Source of the DNA: Hemicordylus capensis | Lineage: Eukaryota; Chordata; Lepidosauria; Squamata; Cordylidae | Reading direction: 5' to 3' | NCBI RefSeq assembly: GCF_027244095.1 | Contig: NC_069659.1 | Location: 26,506,501-26,570,500, forward strand | Length of the DNA: 64,000 nucleotides | Part shown: positions 11,622 through 22,650 of the stretch, one piece after another | How the letters are laid out: the number at the start of each line of letters is the position of its first letter | Numbering within the stretch: position 1 is the first letter of the stretch | The notes under the pieces: generated by a model | The model's input: only the letters and a program-made list of their open reading frames with translations | What the model was told of the DNA's origin: nothing | Databases searched by the model: none | Made by a program: the position numbers and the translations under genes

Positions 11622-11973
11622 CTAGCAGACCCTGCACAGAGCATCTGTGCGCTCTTTGGGGCCGGCGGTTACCTCTTCCGCCCCCACCTTCTGCCCCAGT
11701 CTCTGCTTCCTAACTACAGCCGGCCCGTGCCAGGCCCAACTGCCTCTCCTCCCCACCGCCACTTCTGCCCCACTTCCTTTCCCTCCTCCTGGGCCTTGCC
11801 TCTGCGGCCGGGCTGGGCCTGCTGCCGCCTCTGGCTTCTGCAGCCGGCTGCCACCACAGCAACCAATCCTCCTGGGTGCGCCTCAGCCAATCAGGCACCT
11901 CCGCTGCCCAGCCAATCAGCTGGGCACTGGGACGCACATTCCAAGGCACACCCAGGAGAATTAATATAATAGA
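11622..11973 (-). mobile_element. Helitron-like non-autonomous element
   Basis: Read on the minus strand it begins TCTATTATATTAATTC and ends with a 17-base hairpin (GCACAGA-loop-TCTGTGC, 11634-11650), 8 bases and CTAG (11622-11625). It is inserted between A and T with no target duplication, as Helitrons do. The interior is C-rich and non-coding. Confidence 0.6.
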
Positions 11974-12315
11974 TAACTTCGCTCCAGGGGAAACTCATAA
12001 TGGCACTTTTCAGACTAGCTGCTGGAACAGCAGCAAAATGCCTCCATTCCAGCAAGTCGCATTCGGAATGTAAACAGCAGGGGGAGCAGTCTCGCAGCAA
12101 CTAACAACCTCCCAAACCAGAAACTTTTTCACACCAGATATACGACTTTCTTGCTCTATATCACAGCGATTAAATTCACAACAAGGCATTGGCAATGTGA
12201 ATGGTACCCTGCTGTCCCCGTAGGGACTGCGGTGTCACGACGCAGGAAATGTGGAAGCACACTTCCGAGATACGTCCTGACCCCATTGTAGGGTCTAGTC
12301 TGGAAAGTGCCAATA
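11974..12315 (+). repeat. Dispersed repeat of about 330 bp, copy 2
   Basis: Homologous to 5760-6095, with ATGTAAACAGCAGGGGGAGC and ATCACAGCGATTAAATTCAC. The family is unknown. Confidence 0.55.
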
Positions 12316-12386
12316 ATATAGCTGCAAAAGTCACTAAATGACAGGGGTGGAGGTAGTGACAGTTGGTGGTCTTTTAAATCCACCTT

Positions 12387-12449
12387 TTCTCCTCCTCCTC
12401 CTCCTCCTCCCCCTTCTTCTTCTTCTTCTTCTTCTTCTTCTTCTTCTTC
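12387..12449 (+). repeat. (TCC)n/(TTC)n microsatellite
   Basis: A run of CTCCTC units changes into CTT units. It is a polypyrimidine tract, non-coding. Confidence 0.9.
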
Positions 12450-12639
12450 ATTAATTAATAACATTTCTGTTCCACCCCTCCAGTACAATACTGCTCTCAT
12501 CTTTTAAACTTGGAACTCAATGGCTCTTTGTTTTAAAGAGCTTATGATCTTACTAAGGATCCAGCTAGATATCCCTTCACATGCATGGTGTTTATTGATA
12601 AAGCAGTACTTAACTAACTTTTGACTAGGGAAATCTAAA

Positions 12640-12755
12640 TTCAGTGGTGGAGCATCTGCTTTCTCGCAGAACGGCCCAGGTTTAATCCCTGGGCAATCCA
12701 GGTAAGGCTAGGAAAGGCTGCTGCCTGAAATCTTGATGAGCCGCTGCCAGTCGGT
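12640..12755 (+). mobile_element. tRNA-Ala-derived SINE, partial
   Basis: Has GTGGTGGAGCATCTGCTTTC and GGTTTAATCCCTGGGCAATC, followed by CTGCCAGTCGGTGTAAACAA. Confidence 0.6.
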
Positions 12756-13025
12756 GTAAACAATGCAACAAATATTTATATACCGCTTTTCAACAAAACT
12801 TTCCAAAGCGGTTTACATAGAGAAATGATAAATAAATAAGATGGATCCCTGTCCCCAAAGCATTCATAGTCTGAAAAGAAACCATAAGATAGACACCAAC
12901 AACAATTACTGGAGGGATGTTGTGCTGGGGGTGGGTAGGGCCAGTTACTCTCCTCCTGCTAAATAAAGAGAATCACCACGTTAAAAAGGTGTCTCTTTGC
13001 CCAGTTAGCAGGGAACCAATGGTCT
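12756..13025 (-). repeat. Dispersed retroposon tail
   Basis: Minus-strand copy of the GGGGAGAGCAACTGGCCCTA family, with TATACCGCTTTTCAAC at its 3-prime end. Confidence 0.55.
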
Positions 13026-13179
13026 GACTCAGTAAAAGGCAAATATGTTCCTAGCACCTGCTGATCTTGGAGACCATCTTAACTGAGCCCCTTATCCCCT
13101 TCCATCACTTTGGTGACCTATGTTCAAACAACCTATTAATGGTTCACAATCATCCCTTAAGGCAGGGGCAACCCTTTAG

Positions 13180-13492
13180 GAACACAGGAACATAGGAAGC
13201 TGCCATATACTGAGTCAGACCATAGGTCCATCTAGCTCAGTATTGTCTTCACAGACTGGCAGAGGCTTCTCCAAGGTTGTAGGCAGGAATCCCTCTCAGC
13301 CCTATCTTGGAGAAGCCAGGGAGGGAACTTGGAACCTTCTGCTCTTCCCAGAGCGGCTCCATCCCCTGAGAGGAATAACTTACAGTGCTCACACATCAAG
13401 TCTCCCATTCATATGCAACCAGGGCAGACCCTGCTTAGCTAAGGAGACAAGTCATGCTTGCTACCACAAGACCAGCTCTCCTCTCCTTTCAT
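13180..13492 (-). mobile_element. tRNA-Ala-derived SINE, long form
   Basis: Contains ATAGGAAGCTGCCATATACT, AGCCAGGGAGGGAACTTGGA and the distal GACAAGTCATGCTTGCTACC block. The same long form occurs at 22370-22650, 39668-39955 and 55960-56335. Confidence 0.75.
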
Positions 13493-14574
13493 AAAGTGAG
13501 GTCATCTCAAGCAGCAACTTACTGGAGCACCAGTGAGGCAACAGGATGGCCTCCTACCCCCCATTTTGAAAAAAGGGAAATTAGGGGAGGGGTGCTCACG
13601 AGAATGGGGTGGCATTTGTTACTCTGCCTCAGACACACCGAAGTCTTGAGCGATCCTTGACTTGGCCATGACTTGGCAATTCAAAGTTCCTCTCTGATTC
13701 GTCTTTAGTGTAGAAGCTGGATATCAGTACAAATTAGCATGGAACACAAACATGTTAAAGAGAAAACATGCATGTGCATGATTGTGTGACCTACATAAAT
13801 TTAATGTCCTGAAGGAATCTGGAATTGTACATTGTGGAGATGACTCATTTGTACCTTAATAATCTTCTAGAATGTTGGGGAGGGGGAAATATTTGCATGT
13901 CTTGTTGTAACAAAGTGAGTCTGTTCTCATGAAGATGAATATGACAGGGGGGAATTCACCATTGAGAGACAAGTTTCAAAGAACCCAGGCCACCAATGAA
14001 ATGGGCCACCGGAGCCCCCATTGAATGGGACAGCATGTGCAAAGGGGGCGTGGCCCAATCGCCAGAGGGCCCGCCCCAGTTCTCCTGATCTCATTTCCAG
14101 GCAATGCTTTCTGTCTGGGTACATTTATTTCCCTTCCTCTCCCTTGCTGGAGGGAGAAAAGGGGGAATAAATGCATGCAGACAGAAAGCACTGCCTGAAA
14201 ATGAGATTGGGAGAGCTCACTTGGGGTTTTTTGGAGCCCTGGCACACCCCTTTTGCATTTGATGTCATGCACATGTTCCTGGGCTCCAGAGAGGCCCAAG
14301 TGAGCTTTCCCCACCTCATGTGCAAAGGGGGCATCCCGGTCAAAGGGGGTTTGGCCTGGGCTTGGGATAGCCCATGCGAGCTCTCCCCATCTCATTTCCA
14401 GGCAGAGCTTGCTGCCTGACAGTGTTTATTTCCCTTCCTTCAGTGAGAACAGGGAATGCCCATGTGCGTGGGAATGCCCGTGTGCACATGACTTCTTGCG
14501 CACAGGGTGTCACTGGTGGGGCCGCCGGCGGGGTGGAACACAGGTCGCCATTCGGCTGGCTCCGCCACTGGAAT
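13493..14574. other. Non-coding stretch with internal inverted repeats
   Basis: 13960-14410 contains near-palindromic blocks (AGACAGAAAGCA and TGCTTTCTGTCT, and repeated CCCCATCTCATTTCCAGGCA-like units). It may be a decayed foldback element. No gene was found. Confidence 0.4.
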
Positions 14575-14760
14575 ATGACAAATATTTATATATCGGTTTT
14601 CAGCAAAAGTTCCCAAAGCAGTTCACATAGATAGATAGATAGATAGAATAAGCTCCTTGTCCCCAAACGGCTCACAATCTAAAAAAGAAACATGGGATAG
14701 ACAATAGCAACAGCCACTTACAATGTATAGAAGTGGGTTAGAAGTGAGACATGGTCATAG
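14575..14760 (-). repeat. Dispersed retroposon tail with (GATA)n
   Basis: Minus-strand copy of the GGGGAGAGCAACTGGCCCTA family, with a short (GATA)n at 14629-14649. Confidence 0.5.
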
Positions 14761-15649
14761 CCTATGTCTCCAGGATGACCCAACCCCCTGGTTGGTTTAC
14801 TTACCCTACCCCCACCCCCACAATCTTGCTGCGGCATGCTCCAGGAGTGGGAAAAACCCCTAGCTGAGTCCTCCAGTAACCCACAATGCATCGCATGAGC
14901 AGTGGAGAGGCAGCCCTCAATACAGCAGCCACTCTTCTCTGCCTGTCCCTACTAGCACAGGATACATTGGTAAACATGGCCACCAGTTCCCAAGAACAGT
15001 TTAAAAAGCGATGACAGATGACAACAACAAAAGGTAAGATGGCTTAGTTTTTGTCCTACTTCATTTTTAGTCTGGGTAGTGGATCTGGGCTACTCAGATC
15101 TGGGCTACTTTGGAACTGCTGGGTCAGGAGCACTCCCAGTGCCCCAATTAACCACAGATTCCTGGGTTAACCCTTTCATACCCAGGAATCTATAGTTGTG
15201 ACAACAGGCTCTGTATATATCAAAAACATCCAGAGCTTAGTGAAAAAACCTTTTTTAAAAAAAATTAAATAAAATGCAGGAATTTATCCCAAGAACACAA
15301 AGCAACAATAAGGAAGAAAATGCCTCTGAACATTAATAAATGTCATTATTGGATAAATCAACATATGAGTGTGGCAAAAATTGCCCTTTTGGCCATTTTT
15401 CAGAATAGGGCATTGCAAAAGGGAGCAAGAGTGCCCAGCCATTAAAAGTGAGAGCAATGCTGAACTAGGAAGCATTGCCCTTCCCAGGTAGCATTGCCCT
15501 TACTCTGAACTGGCCTTGTGGCATTGTCATGTAGCCAGCTCTGAGTGTCTATGTAGCATCATGACATCATCATGACCATTACATAATTCCCCATTGGTTG
15601 GGATCACTATTTTATGGCGGGGGGGAATAACCAGTTTGGTGGGGAAGGT
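14761..15649. other. Non-coding stretch
   Basis: No gene or named repeat is recognised in this stretch. Confidence 0.4.
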
Positions 15650-15872
15650 TTCTGTTCTGGGATAACCAGAGTGGTTAGAGTGCCAGATTAGGACCAGGGA
15701 GACCCGTGTTCAAATCCCCATTCAGCCATACTTGCTGGGTGACTCTGGGCCAGTCATTTCTCTCTCACCCTAACCTACTTCACAGGGTTGTTGTGAGGGC
15801 AAAACCTAAGTATGTAGTACACCGCTCTCGGCTCCTTGGAGGAAGAGCGGGATATAAAATTGTGGTTCTAAT
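15650..15872 (+). mobile_element. tRNA-derived SINE with L2-like tail
   Basis: Has GTGGTTAGAGTGCCAGATTA, GTGTTCAAATCCCCATTCAG, CACAGGGTTGTTGTGAGG and GGAAGAGCGGGATATAAAAT. Confidence 0.75.
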
Positions 15873-16129
15873 GGTTTGCCATTGACAAACTTGTATACTG
15901 AGAGGAAGTGAAAATATGTTCTACATGCTTTACCTGTTGCTTTCTTGATGATGCTTCTCAACAATGAAATTAGGGCTGGTTGCAGCATATTAAAACCAAC
16001 CATGCAACACTCTTCATGGGACAGAGACTTTCTCTTCTTTGTTGCACCACAGCTACTTCTTCTTCCCTTCCATGCTGTCTTCCAGCTTCCGGACTGACTA
16101 ACACTGCTTCACCCAGTCTCATTAAAGCT

Positions 16130-16380
16130 ACTAGGCCCATTCACACATTTTTCAACATTCACACAATGAGTGTACAGTGTACACAGGTACAGGTCATTCA
16201 GGTACAGTCATTCAGGGGTTATGTTGAACGGAAGTGCAGAAGTACACTTCCTATCTGTACCATGCATTTGAAGGGCCTGTATCCAGGTTCACTTTTAACA
16301 TGAACACAGGTACAGCCATTCACACAAACACATGTATCAGACACATGATACACGATTGCAAGAACAAGGTTTTTGCCCTC
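16130..16380. repeat. GTACAG-rich MITE-like repeat
   Basis: Related to 21125-21394, 36425-36715 and 37850-37942. All hold short palindromes around GTACA and blocks such as CCTATCTGTACCATGCATTT. Confidence 0.5.
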
Positions 16381-16384
16381 ATTT

Positions 16385-16515
16385 AAGGGGAGGGGTTGTT
16401 AGGCGGGCTAGCTCGCCTGTGAGCCTGATGGTTCCGACGCTCACTGGAAACCGGGCTCGACTCCCTTAGCCTGGTTTCCAGTGATCTGGTTTCCAGGAAT
16501 AGCCTCCTGATCTAA
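16385..16515. repeat. GAGGCT-family MITE fragment
   Basis: Partial copy with inverted blocks GGAAACCGGGCTCGACTCCC and AGCCTGGTTTCC. Confidence 0.4.
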
Positions 16516-16914
16516 TCCTTATCCGTTTCCTAGAGATACAAGGGGGAAAGGGAACAATACACTCCAGAATGGTTTCCAGGAAGTGACTTAGGTTGGGGTA
16601 GTTATTTCACTATATTTCCTCTTCCAGATGAAATTTTTTCTTCCCAAGGTTTGGCGGGGAGGCGGGGAGTAAAGAGAATGGAAAATCTGGCCCTGAAGAA
16701 GGGAAAGCAAGAAAGAAGGAGAAAGCCTCTGCTGCAATCCCACCAATTCTCCATTCATTTTGGATTATTCAGTCATATTTTAATTCATCTCCTTGCCAGG
16801 GACAAGACTTGAACCGCCCCAAGACAATTGGGACTTGAACTGTACACTTGAACTGTCCAAGACAATTGTGTGGCCTCAAGAGGATAAAGAGAGAAACACT
16901 GGCTGTTAATATGT

Positions 16915-17370
16915 AATGGGAAACTGGAGGTCCCTTCACCTCCAGTTCCCAAACTTAAATGTACGAACCGGGGGAAATTGAGTTTCATTGGGGAAGAAAC
17001 CCACAGTTTCCCTCATCAAATTCCACTCTGAACCTTCAGTCAGAGTGCAGTTTTGCAGCTGCAAACTCCATTTCTGCGGCACCAGTGTTATGTACAAACA
17101 CTGGCACTGCAGTTTGGGCCCCACGGAGCCAGAGTTGAGGAGGAAGCTCCTCCTTCACTCTGACATGATTGGCTGTGTGGGCTGTCCTTCTGTGAAGAAG
17201 GAAACCCACACAGGCAGCTTCCCAGCCTCCAAAGAGTCTTGCTGACTGCAGAGAGACTGTTTTCTCCAGCATCTGAACATGGACGGGAGAGTGGGGCAAG
17301 GGGGACATGGAACCACAGGTCCACTGGACCTGCGATTCCACATTACATATGACCCGGGCCTGAGAGGGTG
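16915..17370 (-). repeat. MITE-like repeat, GGAGCTTCCTCC family
   Basis: Shares GAGGAGGAAGCTCCTCCTTC, a block around AACACTGGCACTGCAG, and CCAATCA/TGATTGGCTGTG with copies at 18090-18490, 19855-20225 and 32590-32930. The function is unknown. Confidence 0.55.
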
Positions 17371-17986
17371 CCATCATCCTTTGTTCCAAATGCTAGGAAA
17401 GTGGGTTCCAAAGGAGCACCATTTTTTATCTTCCGATCTCCCTAGTGCTGCCTACCACGCTGTTCCAATCACTTTGCATGTAATGGCAGGTTTTACTTCC
17501 TGTTCTATAATCTTCCAATATTGCTACATCTGTTGTTTTACATGGGTGTGTTGCATACCTTCAAGCTTCTATTTTTCCTCTAATCCATCTCTTTAGTTTA
17601 AAGTACATTTGCAGCTGCCTTTTACTAAACTGTACCACTGAGTCACTTACTAGCAGCAGCTCTCCAAGGTCAACATCCTGACTAACACTGTGTGTGTGTG
17701 CAGCTAAAAAAAGGCACCTGCACAGCACTAGCAAACCTGCTTCTGAAGCATGGGGGTTCATGCAGGGGGCGGGCAATTTTTGCCAATCCCCCCTCTCCCC
17801 AGAAGCACCCTGTCTAAGGTGGAAGTAGGTCCCTGTGATCCTCATGATCTACTTCCAGGCCACACAGAGCACTTCCAGGGGAGGTAGATCAGCAAAAATC
17901 ACTTCCCTTATCCTCTTCACTCTGCAGTAGTGGGGCTGTGAGTGGCGCACACTCCCCCCACCATACAGGTAGGGATGTCAGCCTTT

Positions 17987-17987
<1 letters not shown>
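17371..17987. other. Non-coding stretch
   Basis: No gene is seen. A short (GT)n lies near 17690. Confidence 0.4.

Positions 17988-18048
<61 letters not shown>
17988..18048 (+). repeat. (ATCT)n microsatellite
   Basis: About 15 uninterrupted ATCT units, a GATA-type repeat common in reptiles. Confidence 0.95.
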
Positions 18049-18089
18049 CCATTCTATCCACCTCTAAATTAAAATGTTCATGGTTGCTC

Positions 18090-18490
18090 AATTGGTTGGT
18101 CATTTGGATTTCCACACCACCACCACACCATCTGCCTGTCCACATCTGGATTTTGGGGAGAGCTCCCTCTCTGCAGTCAACGACAGGATAACCTGCACAG
18201 CCAATCAGGCCAGAGTAAGGGAGGAGCTTCCTCTTTCAACTCCGGTTCCATCGGGCCCAACCTGTGGTGCCAGCATTGGTATGTAATGCTGGTGCCGCAG
18301 AACCAGAGGCAAGGGTGCAGAGACTCTGCTCTGACCGAAGGTTCAGAGTGGAGTTTGGGAAGGGAAACCATGGATCCCTTCTCACCCTTAACTCCAATTT
18401 CCCAAATTCAGATGTGTGGGTTGAGAAACCACAGGTGAAGAGGCCTCCAGTTTCCCTGTACATCCAAACTCGGCCATGGTATAGTCTGAA
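18090..18490 (+). repeat. MITE-like repeat, GGAGCTTCCTCC family
   Basis: Plus-strand copy, with CAGCATTGGTATGTAATGCT palindrome and GAGGAGCTTCCTCT. Confidence 0.55.
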
Positions 18491-18934
18491 GATGTGTGTC
18501 AGGCAGTAACCTGGTTGAAGCCAACCAGGATTTTATAACCCTTGTAAACAAAAAGAAATATTATTCAGGTTTAACTAAGGCTTTATTCAGAAGCAACTCC
18601 ATTTTTTCTCCTTCTCCTTTTTCTTTCTGACTCCACCCCCCACACACTCTGTACAGGATCCCCACTGGGACAACATCCAGACTACAAAAATCAAACAAGT
18701 ACTAGATAGATTACAACCCCGGGAGCTGGTGTCTGGATGTGAGACTGATAGCGACCTCTATGTATGCTACTTTGACTTCCAGCCTGGAAGAAAGGTGGAA
18801 TATAAATGTACCAAATATAAAGATAGGCCAGGATCCATTTTCCCGTTATTTGGTAAAACATACACAGCACACGCACCCCAGCATAATATATATGTGCTTA
18901 TATGCATAAGTATATACAGGTAGCTATATAGGGA
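18491..18934. other. Non-coding stretch
   Basis: No gene is recognised. 18740-18810 is a decayed SINE-like tail. Confidence 0.35.
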
Positions 18935-19258
18935 TTGACTGATTGATTGATTGATTGATTGATTAAGTGCCATCAAATTGGTGTCGACTCTTAGCGACAA
19001 CATAGATAGATTCTCTCCAGGATGATCTGTCTTCAACTTGGCCTTTAAGGTCTCTCAGAGGTGCATTCATTGCTGTTGTAATCGAGTCCATTCACCTTGC
19101 TGCTGGTCGTCCTCTTCTCTTTCCTTCAACTTTTCCCAGCATTATGGAGTTCTCAAGGGAGCTGGATCTTCACATAATGTGTCCAAAGTATGACAGTTTG
19201 AGCCTGGTCATTTGTGCCTCAAATGAAAATTCTGGATTGATTTGTTCTAGCTGTAGTG
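18935..19258 (-). mobile_element. RTE/Bov-B LINE 3-prime end
   Basis: The minus strand translates to a Bov-B C-terminal motif (RLKLSYFGHIM, then SLENSIMLGKVEGKRRGRP). It ends with AGAGTCGACACCAATTTGAT and GGCACTTAATCAATCAATC. It carries in-frame stops and is only the last tenth or so of the LINE. Confidence 0.75.
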
Positions 19259-19854
19259 ATAACTAAACACATATATTTAACACAGTAAAATAAGTTGGAT
19301 CAAACTGGATCACAACTCAATAAGTTTTGCCTTATTCAGCTCCATAGGAGATTGGTCATTGACTTCAACTTGTTGCTGTATATGGTAAAGTTGTCCTTAC
19401 ATCATACACCATTCATTCACACATATTCTCAGGACACAAAAAGGAAATTGTGGCTACAAGTGGATATTCTACCAAGATTTGTTTTGAGATGATTTCACAA
19501 GTTTGATGTCAACATTATTTCCTCAAAGTCTCATAACCTGATTGCACTGTCATTTCCCTGCTTCACAAATCTGTGGTTCCAGAAGGGATACTAAGAGATT
19601 TATTTTGAGGCACTGATTTTAAGCTACAGGCATTTTATAGACAGGCGTCTACCAAATTCCTTCCTCAAAGTCTCAGAAATGGATACATCACTCCTCTATT
19701 ACCATGGATAATGTTCTTAGGTCCAGAGTTATTGCTAAACCAGGGACAGTGAGTTCAGTTACCTCACTAACTTCCAGCAAGGGTGCTTTAAGGGCACAGT
19801 GAATATGCCACATGGATTATGTGCCAGCAAACATCTCCTTCCTTTAGCTCAGGT
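19259..19854. other. Non-coding stretch
   Basis: No gene or named repeat is recognised here. Confidence 0.4.
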
Positions 19855-20225
19855 TGTACTGCTATACACAGTGAGGCTCTACACATGATCAAAGTATAGA
19901 GCCTCAAGAGGTTTGGCGGGGACTTGACAGAAGGAAGCCCGCACAGCCAATTGGGCCAGAATGAAGGAGGAGCTTCCTCCCTCAACTCTGGTCCCATAGG
20001 GCCGAAACTGCGCTGCCCCTGTTTGGATGTAATGCTGGCACCACAGAACCAGAGTTAAGGGTGGCAAAACTCCACTGTAGGTGTATATGCTGTATGTGGG
20101 AAGGGAAACTGCTAGACCATTTCCACCTGTAACTGATTTCCTCAGTTCGGACATGCAGCATGGGAAACTAGAGATGAAGGGACCTACAGTTCTCTATTAC
20201 GCCCAAATGTGGTGTCTATGAACCG
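19855..20225 (+). repeat. MITE-like repeat, GGAGCTTCCTCC family
   Basis: Plus-strand copy, with AAGGAGGAGCTTCCTCCCTC and ATGTAATGCTGGCACCACAG. Confidence 0.55.
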
Positions 20226-20454
20226 CCCAATTTGTTATGGGATGGCCAAGAAAATTGTTGATGTTTTATTGATTGATTGATTGATTGTTAAATTTATATA
20301 CCGCCTTTCATTAAAAACAAACCCAGTGTTGTTGTTGTTATCGTTGTTGTTGTTATTTCTTATCACTTTTATTCAACAAAATGTGTGAATAACTATACCT
20401 GCATACAGATCTGTAGGTGTATATGCTGTATGTTTGTTTTATGAGTGTTGAACA

Positions 20455-20935
20455 TTCCGAGGCTATTCACAGACAAGGAGGAAACCAGGCTAAGGGAGCC
20501 CAGCCCAGTTTCCCCTACATGTGTGAACCGCCAGGAGCCACGTGACTCCTGGCAGTTAGTCCACTTAACTGCAAGGTTAGCAGAGCGAGCACTCCAAGCC
20601 CATTTTGGTGACTGTGAGTCACTGTGGTGCAGCTCCCATAGGGAAGAGCAGGTCAAGCCCGATGTCCCTGCAGAGGCTGCAGCAAGCCTTGGGGGTCTCC
20701 CCAGAATGCCTCATGCATTCACGTGGGGCATCCTGGGACTTCCAGGGGCCAGGTGGACCCAATCCTCACTGCCCTTACTGGCTCTGTGACGGAGCTGGTA
20801 GTTGTGTGGGTGGCTGATCTGGCTGCCCAGAGCTAACTGCGGGTCGTCTGCAGGGACATCGGGCTTGACCTGCTCTTCCCGCAGAACCCCTTAAGGCTCT
20901 ATACACTGATCATGCGTAGAGCCTCAATATGTGAA
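20455..20935 (+). repeat. MITE-like repeat, GAGGCT-terminus family
   Basis: Starts CGAGGCTATTCACAG and ends near GTAGAGCCTC. It contains AGGCTAAGGGAGCCCAGCCC and GGCTCTGTGACGGAGCTG. Confidence 0.6.
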
Positions 20936-21124
20936 CATGCCTTCTTTCAAATAGCCAAATCACCATCTGAAGGCTTTTCCTCATGGCTGAGAGGGTGATA
21001 ATAACTGGTGAGGAAAGCTACTCTAACCAAAAGTAAACTTCTGCTTGAAATTCTATTAGTATTTGGCCTTCTTGTACAACCATTTTAATGGCCAGCTCTT
21101 TTGTGTGCACAAACAAGACAGCTT

Positions 21125-21394
21125 AGCCCTATTTACATGTTATGTTCAACACTCGTATGAGTGTGCAGTTCATATAGGTACAGAACAGTACACAGGCCCA
21201 GTGATTCACATGTTATGTTCCAAGCAGGTACAGTAGTACAATTCCTATCTGTCCCATGCATTTAATGGGCCTGGACACTGGTTCCCTTTTAAAATGAATG
21301 CAGGAACATGTGTGCAGAAACATGTCACACACAAACACATGTGCGATTGTACAGACATCTGTGCACTTGTATAACGTAAGGTCTGAACAGGGCT
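21125..21394. repeat. GTACAG-rich MITE-like repeat
   Basis: The ends AGCCCTATTTACATG and GGTCTGAACAGGGCT are inverted relatives. The interior has GCACAGATGTCTGTACAATC-type palindromes (on the complementary strand). Confidence 0.55.
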
Positions 21395-21526
21395 CTTGTG
21401 TCTAGGCCAGCTCAGGGCCAAACTGCAGATTGCGTGAAGTATGTCAGTAGCGTTTCTGCATTTACTTTTTATAACTTGAATAGCGGCTGTGAGGGATTGG
21501 GATCATGGCATGGGGAGGATTTAACC

Positions 21527-21662
21527 CAGGCTTGCTCAACTTAGGCCCCCCAGCTGTTTTTGGACTACAACTCCCATAATTCTCAGCCACAGCAGCCAAT
21601 AGCCAGGAATTATGGGAATTGTAGGCCAACATCTGCAGGAGGGCTGAAGTTGAGCAGGCCTG
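21527..21662. mobile_element. 136-bp hAT-type MITE
   Basis: It starts CAGGCTTGCTCAACTT and ends AAGTTGAGCAGGCCTG. A perfect 8-bp target duplication, ATTTAACC, lies at 21519-21526 and 21663-21670. Relatives of this small family (GGACTACAACTCCCAT core) occur at 29770-29880, 31865-31940, 39567, 40465, 47048 and 60705. Confidence 0.88.
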
Positions 21663-21975
21663 ATTTAACCCCTTCTTTCCACCATGGTCCCCAATCCTGA
21701 TTGCTCCCCCATGGCTGCTTTTTAGGCTATAAAAAGCAACCACATCAGCTTCAACGGAGGGCTTCATGCAGGGGTAGGACCAGCATGAGGATCTCCAGCT
21801 GTTATTGGATAGCAATGCCCACCATGCCCAGCCACAATGAATGGCAGGTAGATATGATGAGACTTGTAGTCCAACAATATCTGGAGAGCCTCAGGTTGGC
21901 CACCTCTGACTTAATGAAATGTGTTGTTTAGCCCTCAGACTGGCAAAAACAGTAATAATAACCACTAGAAGCTGG
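21663..21975. other. Non-coding stretch with decayed small MITE
   Basis: 21790-21905 resembles the same small hAT-type family (TTGTAGTCCAACAATATCTG). No gene was found. Confidence 0.4.
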
Positions 21976-22272
21976 CTTAAACCAGGTCATACCATTGGTC
22001 CATCTAGCTCAGTATTGTCAATACTAGCTGCCAGCAGCTCTCCAAGGTTTCAGGCAGGCATCTCTCCAGGCCCTACTGGGAGATGCCAGGGATTGAACCT
22101 GGGGCTCTTTGCATGCAAAGCAGATGTCCTACCACTGAGCTATGGCCCCATCCCCCAAGGGGAATATTTTACACCATTCACAGGTAGTCACCCATCTAAA
22201 TGCAAACCAGGGTTGGCCCTAGTTAGCAAAGGGGACAATTCACATTCACTTCCACAAGACCAACTCTCTTCC
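21976..22272 (-). mobile_element. tRNA-Ala-derived SINE, long form
   Basis: Has GGGATTGAACCTGGGG, TGCATGCAAAGCAGATG and CCACTGAGCTATGGCCCCAT, all tRNA-Ala-like. Confidence 0.75.
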
Positions 22273-22371
22273 TGAGTGAGATAATCACATTGTGTTAGTA
22301 GTTGCTCAGGTAGAAGGCTACAAGATGTCTGCCAAACAGACACTCACTCCACGCTTTCAACCATGATATAG

Positions 22372-22650
22372 GAACATAGGAAGCTGCCATATACTGAGTC
22401 AGACTATTGGTCTATCTAGCTCAGTATTGTCTACTGAGACTGGCAGCGGCTTCTCCAAGGCTGCAGGTAGGAATCTCTCTCAGCCCTATCTTGGAGATGC
22501 CAGGGAGGGAACTTGGAACCTAGATGGCTCCATTCCCCTGAGGGGAATATCTTACAGTGCTCACACTTCTAGTCTCCCTTTCTTATGCAACCAGGGTAGA
22601 CCCTGCTTAGCTAAGGGGACAAGTCATGCTTGCTACTACCAGATATCCTC
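22372..22650 (-). mobile_element. tRNA-Ala-derived SINE, long form
   Basis: Has GGAAGCTGCCATATACTGAG through CAAGTCATGCTTGCTACTAC. Confidence 0.72.

Noticed and set aside
11647-11964. 105-residue open frame in GC-rich DNA, possible CpG-island exon
   Set aside because: It lies entirely inside the 352-bp Helitron-like element, and all frames are open because of C-rich composition.
12156-12500. Minus-strand open frame with a long poly-Glu/poly-Gly run
   Set aside because: It is the translation of the (TCC)n/(TTC)n microsatellite and has no conserved sequence around it.
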